DNA from: an uncultured Corynebacterium sp.
GTDB lineage: Bacteria > Actinomycetota > Actinomycetes > Mycobacteriales > Mycobacteriaceae
Length of the DNA: 49,752 nucleotides
Assembly: GCF_946998835.1 (NCBI RefSeq)
Contig: NZ_CAMQAZ010000018.1
Location: 1 to 49,752 of the forward strand
Direction of reading: 5' to 3'
Both the position numbers and the translations under genes were made by a program. The notes beneath the pieces were generated by a model. It ran no database searches, was not told the DNA's origin, and saw nothing but the letters and a program-made list of their open reading frames with translations. This document shows positions 25,339-33,100 of this stretch, in pieces. Position 1 is the stretch's first letter. The number at the start of each line of letters is the position of its first letter.

Positions 25339-26367
25339 CTATGCGGAAAATGCCGCAATCGCGCCAACTCTGGCTGCAGTAACGCATACCTCAACCAGTG
25401 GATGATGAGTCTCTGCATCGAGCGCAGGGCACTCCACGCGGGCCCATCTAGCCTCGCCGTAGTGATCCCGATAGCGGTTCACATTGTCCGGCGTAGCTAA
25501 AACAATCGCCCCTAACGGTAGCATTGTCGGCCCCTCATCCTCACCATCGATAAACGGATCGTAGAAAATATCTCGACTCGTCTGCGGTTCCGCTGCGAGT
25601 AACGCGCCAACGCTGAGCGATAATTCGCTTACCGACGACGCGGCCGAGACCACTCCTGCCTCCAGCAGCTGTAGCGATGCCAGTTCTGCAACCGGCGCCA
25701 GCGCCGAGGCCGTCGAAACCACGAGAGTACGGCGCCCCTCACACCACAGCGCAGTCTGTCGGGCGGGGTTGACTGTTTCGTCCCGTTGCGGGCCGCAGGC
25801 CGCAATATCGGTGTCCACGGCATCAGCGACTTCTTCGACCACCCCAGCCGGCGCCAACGCGGTTGCACCACATTCCGTGAGCACGCTGGCAATTACACCG
25901 ATATAACCCGTAAATGACGCGGACTCTGCCATTGCTGGGCGCGAAACCACGACCGTGTCGTGTCCACAGGCAGCATGTAGAGGCCCTTCACCGGGATCCA
26001 CCAAGACGGTAGCGGCCCCTCGCCTATCAGCTTCAGCCAAAGCTGAGCCGAGCGGGCTGCCAGGGTTGTCATCTAAGACAACGACCAAATCCAGGGCTCC
26101 AACGTAATTGGGCAGCTGTTGCGCAATTACGACCGGGCAGCGGATGTCGTCGGCAAGCGCACGGACAGCCTCTGCTGCCAGCTGTGCCCTGCGATTTCCC
26201 ACCAGAATGACCGCGCTGCGCGGCAGCGGGAGTTGCCCGAATGCCCCCGCACGAGTTGCGGAGGCAGCCGCGCGAAGGGCAGCGCCCTCCGTGGCCATGC
26301 GGTAGAACAGCGCCTCCTGGCGCGGGTAGTGAGAGGAGTCGAATGACGAGGTCATACTCCCCAGCAT
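25339..26367 (-). CDS. TobH-like protein with SIS-type sugar isomerase features (Rv3256c type)
   Basis: A 342-residue Ala-rich protein between pmmA and manA, the place of Rv3256c. It has Rossmann-like stretches (SAVILVGNRRAQLAAEAVRALA, given by position 51-72) and ends in LVEVCVTAARVGAIAAF, a pattern seen in SIS-domain phosphosugar isomerase-like proteins. Its enzymatic activity is not known. Two in-frame ATGs (26367, 26355) are possible; neither has an ideally spaced ribosome binding site. Conserved linkage to pmmA and manA suggests a role in mannose metabolism. Confidence 0.82.
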   Translation of the reverse strand: MLGSMTSSFDSSHYPRQEALFYRMATEGAALRAAASATRAGAFGQLPLPRSAVILVGNRRAQLAAEAVRALADDIRCPVVIAQQLPNYVGALDLVVVLDDNPGSPLGSALAEADRRGAATVLVDPGEGPLHAACGHDTVVVSRPAMAESASFTGYIGVIASVLTECGATALAPAGVVEEVADAVDTDIAACGPQRDETVNPARQTALWCEGRRTLVVSTASALAPVAELASLQLLEAGVVSAASSVSELSLSVGALLAAEPQTSRDIFYDPFIDGEDEGPTMLPLGAIVLATPDNVNRYRDHYGEARWARVECPALDAETHHPLVEVCVTAARVGAIAAFSA

Positions 26368-26417
26368 GCCTGAAAACGAAATCAGACGAGGTGCAATAAC
26401 GCCGACGCGGACTTTTG

Positions 26418-27797
26418 TTAACCGCGAATGATGCCGAGAACTTCCTCGACTAGCGCGTCCACTTCAGCGCGGGTTGGAGCCTCTACGTTCAGACGCAGCA
26501 GCGGCTCGGTGTTGGAGGCGCGGACGTTGAACCAGGCCTTCGAGTCGGCAAGTTCAATAGTCAGACCGTCCATCCAGTCCGAGGACTCCGTGCGGTCGGC
26601 AAAGGCAGCCTCGATTTCCTTCTGCTTGGCCTGCTGCTCCTCCGCGCTGCCCAGGCGGGAGTTAATCTCGCCGGACGCCTCATAACGGTTGTACTCAGCC
26701 ATGAACTCGCTCAGCGGCTTATCCTGCTCTGCCAGTGCGGCCAGGACGTGCATGGCGGCCAGCATGCCGGAGTCGGCATTGAAGAACTCCTTGAAGTAGT
26801 AGTGTGCCGAGTGCTCACCGCCGAAGACAGCACCGTGCTCGGCCATCTGCGCCTTGATGAAGGAGTGACCCACACGAGTGCGCACCGGGGTGCCGCCGTT
26901 TTCCACAATCATCTCCGGCACGACATGGGAGGTAATCAGGTTGTGGATAATAGTCGCGCCCGGGTTCTGCTTCAGGTAGCGGGTAGCCACCAGCGCACAG
27001 ATAGCCGACGGGCTGACCGGGCTACCCTTCTCGTCGACAACAAAGCAGCGGTCCGCGTCGCCGTCGAAGGCGATACCGATGTCGGCGCCCTGTTCCACCG
27101 TGAACTTCTGCAGATCGACAAGGTTGGCGGGCTCCAGCGGGTTGGCTTCATGGTTCGGGAAGTTGCCGTCGAGCTCAAAGTAGAGGTCTGCGACATCCAT
27201 ATCGTCGCCGAGAACAGCCGGCACGGTCAGGCCGCCCATGCCGTTACCAGCGTCGACCGCAACCTTCAGACGACGGCCGGAGCGGATGTCTACCAGCCGG
27301 TGGAGGAACTTCGCATAATCCTCCAGGACATCTTCGTGGTCAATCTCGCCCGGGGTGCCGGTGTACTCCGGGATTCCGTCGACAAGCAGATCCTTGATCT
27401 GAGCAAGACCCGTCTCCTGGCCGATTGGGCGAGCCAGCGCACGGCACATCTTGATGCCGTTGTACTTGGCTGGATTGTGGCTGGCGGTGAACATCGCGCC
27501 CGGGCATTCCTTGACTCCGGAGGCGAAGTACAGCTCATCCGTAGAGGTCAGGCCGAGAAGGGTGACGCTTAGTCCCTGTGCCGCCGCACCATCGGCGAAA
27601 CGAGCCGCCAGCTCCGGCGAGGACTCACGCATATCGTGGCCAACGACGGCGCGCGTTGCGCCCTCTGCACGCATGATGTTACCGAAGGCTGCGCCGATGG
27701 CTCCGACGAGGTCCGCGTCGATGCCCTCACCGACAACACCGCGCACGTCATAGGCCTTGATGACAGAATCCAAATCGGAACGATTGTAAGTGCCCAC
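26418..27797 (-). CDS. pmmA: Phosphomannomutase/phosphoglucomutase (ManB, Rv3257c type)
   Basis: This 459-residue enzyme interconverts mannose-6-phosphate and mannose-1-phosphate. It has the phosphoserine loop TASHNPAKYNG, the metal-binding loop GDADRCF, the sugar-binding GGEHSAHYYF and the C-terminal phosphate-binding RASNTEPLLRLN. Start is GTG 27797 with AGAGAGG six bases upstream; this ribosome binding site is part of a large inverted repeat. manA and the tobH-like gene lie downstream. The symbol varies between species (manB, pmmA). Confidence 0.95.
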   Translation of the reverse strand: MGTYNRSDLDSVIKAYDVRGVVGEGIDADLVGAIGAAFGNIMRAEGATRAVVGHDMRESSPELAARFADGAAAQGLSVTLLGLTSTDELYFASGVKECPGAMFTASHNPAKYNGIKMCRALARPIGQETGLAQIKDLLVDGIPEYTGTPGEIDHEDVLEDYAKFLHRLVDIRSGRRLKVAVDAGNGMGGLTVPAVLGDDMDVADLYFELDGNFPNHEANPLEPANLVDLQKFTVEQGADIGIAFDGDADRCFVVDEKGSPVSPSAICALVATRYLKQNPGATIIHNLITSHVVPEMIVENGGTPVRTRVGHSFIKAQMAEHGAVFGGEHSAHYYFKEFFNADSGMLAAMHVLAALAEQDKPLSEFMAEYNRYEASGEINSRLGSAEEQQAKQKEIEAAFADRTESSDWMDGLTIELADSKAWFNVRASNTEPLLRLNVEAPTRAEVDALVEEVLGIIRG

Positions 27798-27798
27798 G

Positions 27799-27854
27799 AA
27801 AAACCTCTCTGGGTAAGTATCAGTTTTGGAGAAATGATACTAGCCGCAGAGAGG
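27799..27854 (-). promoter_or_regulatory. Nested inverted repeat covering the pmmA ribosome binding site
   Basis: Outer arms CCTCTCTG (27804-27811) and CAGAGAGG (27847-27854), and inner arms AGTATCA (27816-27822) and TGATACT (27835-27841), form one hairpin. On the minus strand the proximal arm contains the pmmA AGAGAGG, and five T follow it directly before the GTG. The layout fits a terminator or a structure hiding the ribosome binding site. A promoter (TTGTGA, 18 bases, TATCAT) can also be read within it; in that case the repeat would act at DNA level. Confidence 0.6.
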
Positions 27855-27861
27855 CTCTCAC

Positions 27862-27888
27862 AAAGAAATGCCGTGGCACGACGGCATT
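27862..27888 (-). terminator. Intrinsic terminator of the DUF3499 gene
   Basis: AATGCCGT (27867-27874) pairs with ACGGCATT (27881-27888) around a 6-base loop. On the minus strand the stem is followed by TTTCTTTG. It lies 37 bp after the DUF3499 stop. Confidence 0.7.
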
Positions 27889-27924
27889 GGGGAAGGGTGC
27901 AACAGGGACGCAAGGCTCAACTGG

Positions 27925-28332
27925 CTAAGCGTCCGAGTCCTCCGGATCTCGAACTACATGCAGGTGACCGCGGGCAGATTTCCGCGTCGACGGATGGCGA
28001 CTGGAGTCAATCGTGTATGTCTGCGGACGGGTATCGGCCTCGTCTCGCAGCACCAGACCGGTCGCATTACGGCCAGCTTCCCGAACGGCTTCAGCCAGTG
28101 CGGTTAAATCGTCATCGTCCTGGGCCGGCGTGGGTACGTCGTAACGCACGAGCTCCCACCCCAGCGGTGCGGTGATGGAACGCGCATGCTTTTCACAGAG
28201 ATCCCAGCTATGCGGTTCGGACGCGGCGGCGAGCGGCCCCACCACAGCTGTCGACTCCGCGTAGGCATACGTCAACGTAGCTACAGCAGGTTTGCCACAT
28301 CCGGGCCGGCAACAACGTCTAAAAACACTCAC
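27925..28332 (-). CDS. DUF3499 family protein (Rv3258c type)
   Basis: A 135-residue actinobacterial protein. The N-terminal half has a likely metal site: CCRPGCGKPAVATLTYAYAE (near residue 7) followed by WDLCEKHARSITAPLGWELV, giving Cys/Cys/Cys/His. The second half is polar and ends in a basic-acidic tail. It starts at GTG 28332 with no strong ribosome binding site, so a leaderless transcript is possible. It sits between pmmA and the zincin-like gene as in M. tuberculosis. Function is unknown. Confidence 0.88.
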   Translation of the reverse strand: MSVFRRCCRPGCGKPAVATLTYAYAESTAVVGPLAAASEPHSWDLCEKHARSITAPLGWELVRYDVPTPAQDDDDLTALAEAVREAGRNATGLVLRDEADTRPQTYTIDSSRHPSTRKSARGHLHVVRDPEDSDA

Positions 28333-28499
28333 GGCATCAAAGTCTAGACCCTAACTTTAACTTTCGATAGTTTTTCTCCCCACCCCGGGCGTTTTCGCTT
28401 GTCGACGACCCCCGCGCCCGCCGCCTCCGGGAAGGCCTGCGACATGGCCGAGACTCACCTCACCCACGTTGTCGGGCCAACCGATTAAGCTCAACAAAT

Positions 28500-28982
28500 A
28501 TGAATTCATCGGCTTACACTCCACGCTCTTTGCGACGCTCACTGCGACGCGGTCGTGGACCTCGGGGACCTCTGCTGCCACCGGAGGTGCCTCGCTGGAA
28601 GAGCCGTTCAGAAGCATTTGACCAGGCAGTTATCGATGCCTATGCCCCGCTGGACCAGCGTTGGTCACGGCAGCTGTCACACCTGGACATCGCCATTGAC
28701 ACGATTCCGCGCATGCAGCTACGGCCAGACACGTATTTCCCGGAGGAGATTGTCGCCGATGGCCCTGTGCCATTGGGCCGACTCATCCCCGCAGGCATTG
28801 ACCGCGCAGGCAACCCCACCCGGCCCTGCGTCGTGGTGTTCCGTCGCCCTATTGAACGCCGCGTTGCCGGCCGCCTGGAGCTCGATCAGATGCTTCGCTA
28901 TGTTCTGACCCGTCTGGTCGCTGTCTACCTGAGCATCGACCCGGTACAGGTCGATCCGAGTTTCGACGAGAACTTCTTATAA
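28500..28982 (+). CDS. Zincin-like (metallopeptidase family) protein without HExxH
   Basis: A 160-residue protein in the place of Rv3259. After a basic Arg-rich N-terminus (RSLRRSLRRGRGPRGP) it has the family core: FDQAVIDAYAPLD, then IDTIPRM, then VVVFRRPIERR, and the helix LELDQMLRYVLTRLVAVYLSID, read in two parts. In active members of this zincin group the last helix carries HExxH; here the corresponding stretch reads ELDQMLRYVLTRLV and has no His. Peptidase activity is therefore unlikely. A motif close to an atypical 21-bp repeat lies about 100 bp upstream. Confidence 0.82.
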   Translation: MNSSAYTPRSLRRSLRRGRGPRGPLLPPEVPRWKSRSEAFDQAVIDAYAPLDQRWSRQLSHLDIAIDTIPRMQLRPDTYFPEEIVADGPVPLGRLIPAGIDRAGNPTRPCVVVFRRPIERRVAGRLELDQMLRYVLTRLVAVYLSIDPVQVDPSFDENFL

Positions 28983-29032
28983 AGAGGGGCTCCACAGCGA
29001 GCATGCTGCAAAGCCACAAACTCATTCCACGA

Positions 29033-29061
29033 AAAATCCCCCAGGGCTTTACCCAAGGGGA
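29033..29061 (-). terminator. Intrinsic terminator of whiB2
   Basis: CCCC (29040-29043) pairs with GGGG (29058-29061), and GGG (29045-29047) with CCC (29053-29055) around CTTTA. On the minus strand the stem is followed by GATTTTTC. It lies 42 bp beyond the whiB2 stop, in the 121-bp gap to the convergent zincin-like gene. Confidence 0.65.
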
Positions 29062-29103
29062 GACTGCAACATCGGGAGAGGAAGGAAAAGCCGGCCGGCC
29101 TTT

Positions 29104-29472
29104 CTAGCCAATCTGCTGCTTTAGACGGCGACGCTCACGCTCGGAAAGACCACCCCAAATGCCGAAGCGCTCATCGTGCTCGAGAGCAAACTCAAGGCAC
29201 TCATCCCGCACACCACACGCACGGCAAATTCGCTTTGCTTCACGAGTGGATCCGCCCTTCTCAGGGAAGAAAGCTTCAGGATCAGTCTGAGCGCACAGAG
29301 CCTGCTCCTGCCAGTCCTGATCGACTGCTTCAAACAACCCCGAAAGGTCATCCGCCCACTCTGCCAACGGCCGAGGCTGGTTTTCAGAGGAGCTATCGTT
29401 CACGGCGATGTCACCCGCATTCGTCTCACTATCCACAGCAGTGCCGCCATCAAACATGCTGGACTTTTCCAT
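29104..29472 (-). CDS. whiB2: WhiB-family iron-sulfur regulator WhiB2/WhcD
   Basis: A 122-residue WhiB protein with the four [4Fe-4S] ligands Cys60, Cys83, Cys86 and Cys92, then the G-I-W-G-G turn (104-108) and a basic C-terminal helix (SERERRRLKQQ). WhiB2 controls septation in mycobacteria and streptomycetes. The ATG at 29472 has AGGAGG eight bases upstream. The first 40 residues are acidic and disordered. The gene follows the GDP-mannose pyrophosphorylase gene on the same strand after a 335-bp regulatory gap. Confidence 0.95.
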   Translation of the reverse strand: MEKSSMFDGGTAVDSETNAGDIAVNDSSSENQPRPLAEWADDLSGLFEAVDQDWQEQALCAQTDPEAFFPEKGGSTREAKRICRACGVRDECLEFALEHDERFGIWGGLSERERRRLKQQIG

Positions 29473-29808
29473 GCCGAGGGCCTCCTGACGGTTGTTGCTG
29501 CGGTTTTTAAAAACTGTGGGTCTTTAAATTGGGCTTAGTGTGCGAAACACACATTTGTGATTACACACGTGTAACCCGCCATCGGTCAAGCCGAACAGAG
29601 AATTTGGCCCAATACTTTTCATTGCCGCAGAAGCCCCTCCCCCCGCGTTGGGGATTAAGTTCAGGTTGAAGGATGAACTCTCACCCCTAAACCTGTCGCC
29701 CAAACTTAATCACATCCGCCACATACCCCTCACCAGCAACTTTGATGTCATTTCGGTAGCTTTCATCAAATATTGGCGACAAAAGTCTGACACGCCGAGG
29801 GCTGCAGA
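29473..29808 (-). promoter_or_regulatory. whiB2 upstream regulatory region
   Basis: This gene-free stretch contains three symmetric sites. GTTTTTAAAAAC (29503-29514) is a perfect palindrome 31 bp before the whiB2 start. GTGTG (29538-29542) pairs with CACAC (29548-29552). TTACAC-AC-GTGTAA (29561-29574) is an inverted repeat. A long gap with several operators fits a regulated whiB2 promoter. The far end (29781-29809) can terminate the pyrophosphorylase transcript: GTCTG/CAGAC arms followed on the minus strand by TTTT. Confidence 0.55.
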
Positions 29809-30966
29809 CTAGACATCCGTCGAAAAACGCACTCCCCGATCAGGAATCTGGACACCCGGCCAGACGCGAATACCGTTGACCAATTCACAGCGGGCACCAA
29901 CGACCGCACCTTCGCCGATAATGGCATCACTAATGACGGTCCGCGGGCCGATATCGGCACCGTCGGCAATCACAGAGCGCTCAATCACAGCGCCGGCGCC
30001 GATGCGCGCACCGTCGAAGATCACCGACTGATCAATACGCGCTCCCGCACCAATCTCCGCGCCACGGCCCACAACCGAACCACCGTAGAGAAGAGCACCG
30101 CCGCCAATCGACGCGGATTCGTCGACAAGCGCCTCGCCGTGCTTGCCTTCCAACAGCGGCGACGGCGCAATACCGCGGACCAAATCGGAAGAACCGCGGA
30201 CAAAGTCCCCCGGGGTACCCATGTCGCGCCAGTAGGCGTAATCGACGTGACCGTAGACGTTCATACCTCGATCCAGCAGCGCCGGGAAGATCTCCCGCTC
30301 AACGCTGATTGGGCGACCAGCCGGAATCGACTCGATGATTTCGCGGCGGAACACGTAGATGCCAGCGTTAATCTGATCTGTCGGCGGATCCTGAGTCTTC
30401 TCCAGGAATTCCAGGACACGACCGTCCTTATCGGTCGGCACACACCCAAATGCACGTGGATCCGGCACCCGGACGAGATGCATCGTCACGTCGGCGTCCT
30501 TTTCCGCATGCGTGCCCAACACTGCGCGCAAATCAGTGCCACCGAGAACATCGCCGTTGAAAATCATTGCGGTGTCGTAGCGCAACTTGTCGAAAACGTT
30601 GCGGATACCACCACCAGTACCGAGCGGCTCCGACTCAAAGACGTACTCAATTTCCAGACCAAGATCGGAGCCATCGCCAAAGTGCTCTTCAAAGACTTCA
30701 GCTCGGTAGGACGTGCCCAGCACCACATGCTTCATACCGGCAGCACGAATGCGGCCGAGCAGGTGCTCCAGGAATGGATGTCCTGCGGTGGGCAGCATCG
30801 GCTTGGGGGTATTCACGGTGAGGGGACGCAGACGCGTGCCCTGGCCGCCGACCAGAATGACAGCGTCAGTCTGTTCAGCCAAGTTGGCTCCTGCCTCGTG
30901 GGCAGAATCCGTTCCCGACTGGAAAGCGGAGCCAAACCCAGCGCTCGGACGAACTTCGGTAGTCAT
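29809..30966 (-). CDS. manC: Mannose-1-phosphate guanylyltransferase (GDP-mannose pyrophosphorylase)
   Basis: The enzyme makes GDP-mannose from mannose-1-phosphate and GTP. The nucleotidyltransferase domain has VGGQGTRLRPLTVNTPKPM, the FNGDVL metal site and YWRDMGTPGD. The C-terminal part is a left-handed beta-helix of hexapeptide repeats (from about residue 285). The ATG frame gives 385 residues, with about 30 extra ones at the N-terminus. A TTG at 30882 with AGGAG five bases upstream would start MAEQTDAVILVGG, like the mycobacterial protein, and may be the true start. It corresponds to Rv3264c; a related activity on other NDP-sugars cannot be excluded. Confidence 0.9.
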   Translation of the reverse strand: MTTEVRPSAGFGSAFQSGTDSAHEAGANLAEQTDAVILVGGQGTRLRPLTVNTPKPMLPTAGHPFLEHLLGRIRAAGMKHVVLGTSYRAEVFEEHFGDGSDLGLEIEYVFESEPLGTGGGIRNVFDKLRYDTAMIFNGDVLGGTDLRAVLGTHAEKDADVTMHLVRVPDPRAFGCVPTDKDGRVLEFLEKTQDPPTDQINAGIYVFRREIIESIPAGRPISVEREIFPALLDRGMNVYGHVDYAYWRDMGTPGDFVRGSSDLVRGIAPSPLLEGKHGEALVDESASIGGGALLYGGSVVGRGAEIGAGARIDQSVIFDGARIGAGAVIERSVIADGADIGPRTVISDAIIGEGAVVGARCELVNGIRVWPGVQIPDRGVRFSTDV

Positions 30967-31007
30967 GAAATCGGTAACTTTCTTCGAAGGATTATTCCAA
31001 CAGTTAA

Positions 31008-31931
31008 TTAATTCCTACGCTTCTTGACAGCAATTATGGCTTTGCCACGCAGGAACAGCCCCAACCGCAGCGCCAGCCGCACGGGTGCCAGTGCTGGCCC
31101 CGGCAGACGGTCTGACATGAAACGATATGCCGACTCATGGTGGGCCTTTACTGTGATTTCCGGGTGCTTGCTGGCGGAATGCCCTTGGGCATGGCGAATC
31201 TCCGCACTCGGGCAGAAGATGTTGTTCCACCCGGCTTTACCTAGGCGGTCGCCTAAGTCAACGTCCTCCATATACATGAAGTAGCGGGTGTCGAAGCCAT
31301 CAATCTGATCGAAAGCCTCCCACCTCAGCAGCAAGCACGCACCCGACAGCCACCCCGCCGGACGTTCACGATTCATATCCGCATCATCTCGGTAGCGACG
31401 CGAGAACGGATTATTCGGCCAGATGTCAGCGAGCAGTGCATGTCCAATGCCACTGACTAGCTCGGGGACCGCGCGTGCCGACGGATATACGCTGCCATCC
31501 ACTTCGCGAAAAAACGGGCCAATCGCCCCGGCCTTGGGATTGCGCTGCGCGCACTCCAACAGTGCATCGATTGCGCCAGGGGTGAAGACCACGTCGGGGT
31601 TGACCAGCATGACGTAGTCCGGATTAATTTCACCGGCACGTCGGGCTCGACCCAGCTCTGCGATGCCGCGATTGGCAGCAGCGCCATAGCCAATGTTGCC
31701 ACCGGTGCGCAGGAGCTGAACATCCGCTCCGGTTTCCTTCGCCCTCGCTTCTTCCTTTTCCACAGAGCCGTCCGTCGAGCCATTGTCGGCCATAATCAGA
31801 CGCGTGGAGGCGCTGGCTGCGGGGCCTAGCGAATCCACCAGCTTGCTCAGGTGCTCACCCGGCGAAAAAGTCACGGTGACCACGCCGAGTGGAAGCTTCG
31901 AGGGTTGCGGAGAATTCGAGGTTACATTCAC
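31008..31931 (-). CDS. wbbL: N-acetylglucosaminyl-diphospho-decaprenol L-rhamnosyltransferase
   Basis: A GT2-family glycosyltransferase of 307 residues from GTG 31931, which lies 11 bp after the rmlD stop; the frame to 31976 would overlap rmlD. The GT-A core shows VTVTFSPGEHL, ADNGSTDGS, NIGYGAAANRGI, the metal-binding NPDVVF and the MYMEDVDLGDRL motif. WbbL adds rhamnose to GlcNAc-diphospho-decaprenol, making the linker between peptidoglycan and arabinogalactan. The order rmlD-wbbL-pyrophosphorylase equals Rv3266c-Rv3264c. Confidence 0.92.
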   Translation of the reverse strand: MNVTSNSPQPSKLPLGVVTVTFSPGEHLSKLVDSLGPAASASTRLIMADNGSTDGSVEKEEARAKETGADVQLLRTGGNIGYGAAANRGIAELGRARRAGEINPDYVMLVNPDVVFTPGAIDALLECAQRNPKAGAIGPFFREVDGSVYPSARAVPELVSGIGHALLADIWPNNPFSRRYRDDADMNRERPAGWLSGACLLLRWEAFDQIDGFDTRYFMYMEDVDLGDRLGKAGWNNIFCPSAEIRHAQGHSASKHPEITVKAHHESAYRFMSDRLPGPALAPVRLALRLGLFLRGKAIIAVKKRRN

Positions 31932-31942
31932 AAACCTAGACC

Positions 31943-32917
31943 CTAGGACAGGACTGAACCTAAAGTGTCCTGCCACTCCGGAAGTAGCTTTAGACCTGCC
32001 TCACTCCACGCGGAGCCATCCAACACGGACCAGGCGGGACGTGGAGCTGGGCGTGGAAACTCACTACTGGTGCAGGCCACTACTCGCTGCGGGTCATGAC
32101 CGGTGAGCCGGAACACTTCGCGCGCGACCTCGAACCACGTCGCTTCCCCACTGCCAGTGACATGAAAGGTTCCGGCCGGTGCGCTGTTCGGATTGGACAA
32201 CACGCGTTTCGCCAACTCCCAGATCGCTGTGGCGAGATCGCCGACGAAGGTGGGGTTACCATGCTGATCATCGACAACTTTAACCACTGCCGGATCCCCA
32301 TCGTCGTCGGTTGCTGTCTCCGCCAGCCGCATCATGGTAGATACGAAGTCCTTGGCCTCCGGCTGTGTAGGCCCTGACCAGACCCATGCCGTGCGCAGAA
32401 TGGCGAACCGCGCACCCGAATCGCGCACATTGTTCTCTCCGACCAACTTAGTGCGGCCGTACATGGTCTTAGGCGCAGTGAAATCATCAACGCGAAGAGC
32501 CCGAGGCTGCTGCGCCATCTCGGTGACCGCCACATCACCGAAGACATAGTCGGTAGAGATGTGAATAAGATAGGCATCTTCTTCGCGCGCACGGGCCGCT
32601 AAGTACTTCGGCCCAAGTGCATTGACCAAGTGCGCCGATTCAGGGGCTGATTCCGCCCCATCGACATCGGTCACCGCTGCCGCATTGATGATGATGTCGA
32701 CGTCGTCAAGCAAAGGCGTTGATGCCACTGCATCCGCATCGGCGATGTCTAGCTGCCCCCGACTGAGCGCACGCACCTCGACCTCAGCGGCGAAGGAGGC
32801 ACGCTGAAGTGCGGTTCCCAGCTGCCCCGCCGCGCCGACAATGGCGACGATGGGGCGGGGTGAGGTGCTGCAAGATTGACCGCCAGTGGCCAAATGTGAA
32901 GCTGAGATTTCAGGCAT
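31943..32917 (-). CDS. rmlD: dTDP-4-dehydrorhamnose reductase
   Basis: RmlD performs the last step of dTDP-L-rhamnose synthesis. The short-chain dehydrogenase fold begins with IVAIVGAAGQLGTAL, has the STDYVF segment and the catalytic Tyr-x3-Lys in MYGRTKLVGE. I start at ATG 32917 with AAGGA just upstream; the frame to 32974 adds a stretch overlapping a palindromic site. The 324-residue protein carries an N-terminal extension of about 20 residues. The product supplies WbbL encoded directly downstream. Confidence 0.93.
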   Translation of the reverse strand: MPEISASHLATGGQSCSTSPRPIVAIVGAAGQLGTALQRASFAAEVEVRALSRGQLDIADADAVASTPLLDDVDIIINAAAVTDVDGAESAPESAHLVNALGPKYLAARAREEDAYLIHISTDYVFGDVAVTEMAQQPRALRVDDFTAPKTMYGRTKLVGENNVRDSGARFAILRTAWVWSGPTQPEAKDFVSTMMRLAETATDDDGDPAVVKVVDDQHGNPTFVGDLATAIWELAKRVLSNPNSAPAGTFHVTGSGEATWFEVAREVFRLTGHDPQRVVACTSSEFPRPAPRPAWSVLDGSAWSEAGLKLLPEWQDTLGSVLS

Positions 32918-32933
32918 ATCCTTCTTTATCACT

Positions 32934-32947
32934 ATCGTAGATACGAT
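32934..32947. promoter_or_regulatory. Palindromic site between rmlD and the LCP gene
   Basis: ATCGTA-GA-TACGAT is an inverted repeat 17 bp upstream of the rmlD start. It abuts a perfect TTGACA (32947-32952) on the plus strand, though no matching -10 is seen at normal distance. It could be an operator shared by the divergent wall-linker genes. Confidence 0.4.
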
Positions 32948-33100
32948 TGACACCGTGTTGAGGTGCCTTCGCACGCCGTTGGACGGTTAAAGTTTATGTA
33001 GTTTCCGCAGCTGCTGACTACCCCGTCACGACGTGTGGGATGCCACGGTAGACATGCAGCACGAATTTATTTCTACAGACTGTTAAGAGGAGCCCCCGGT

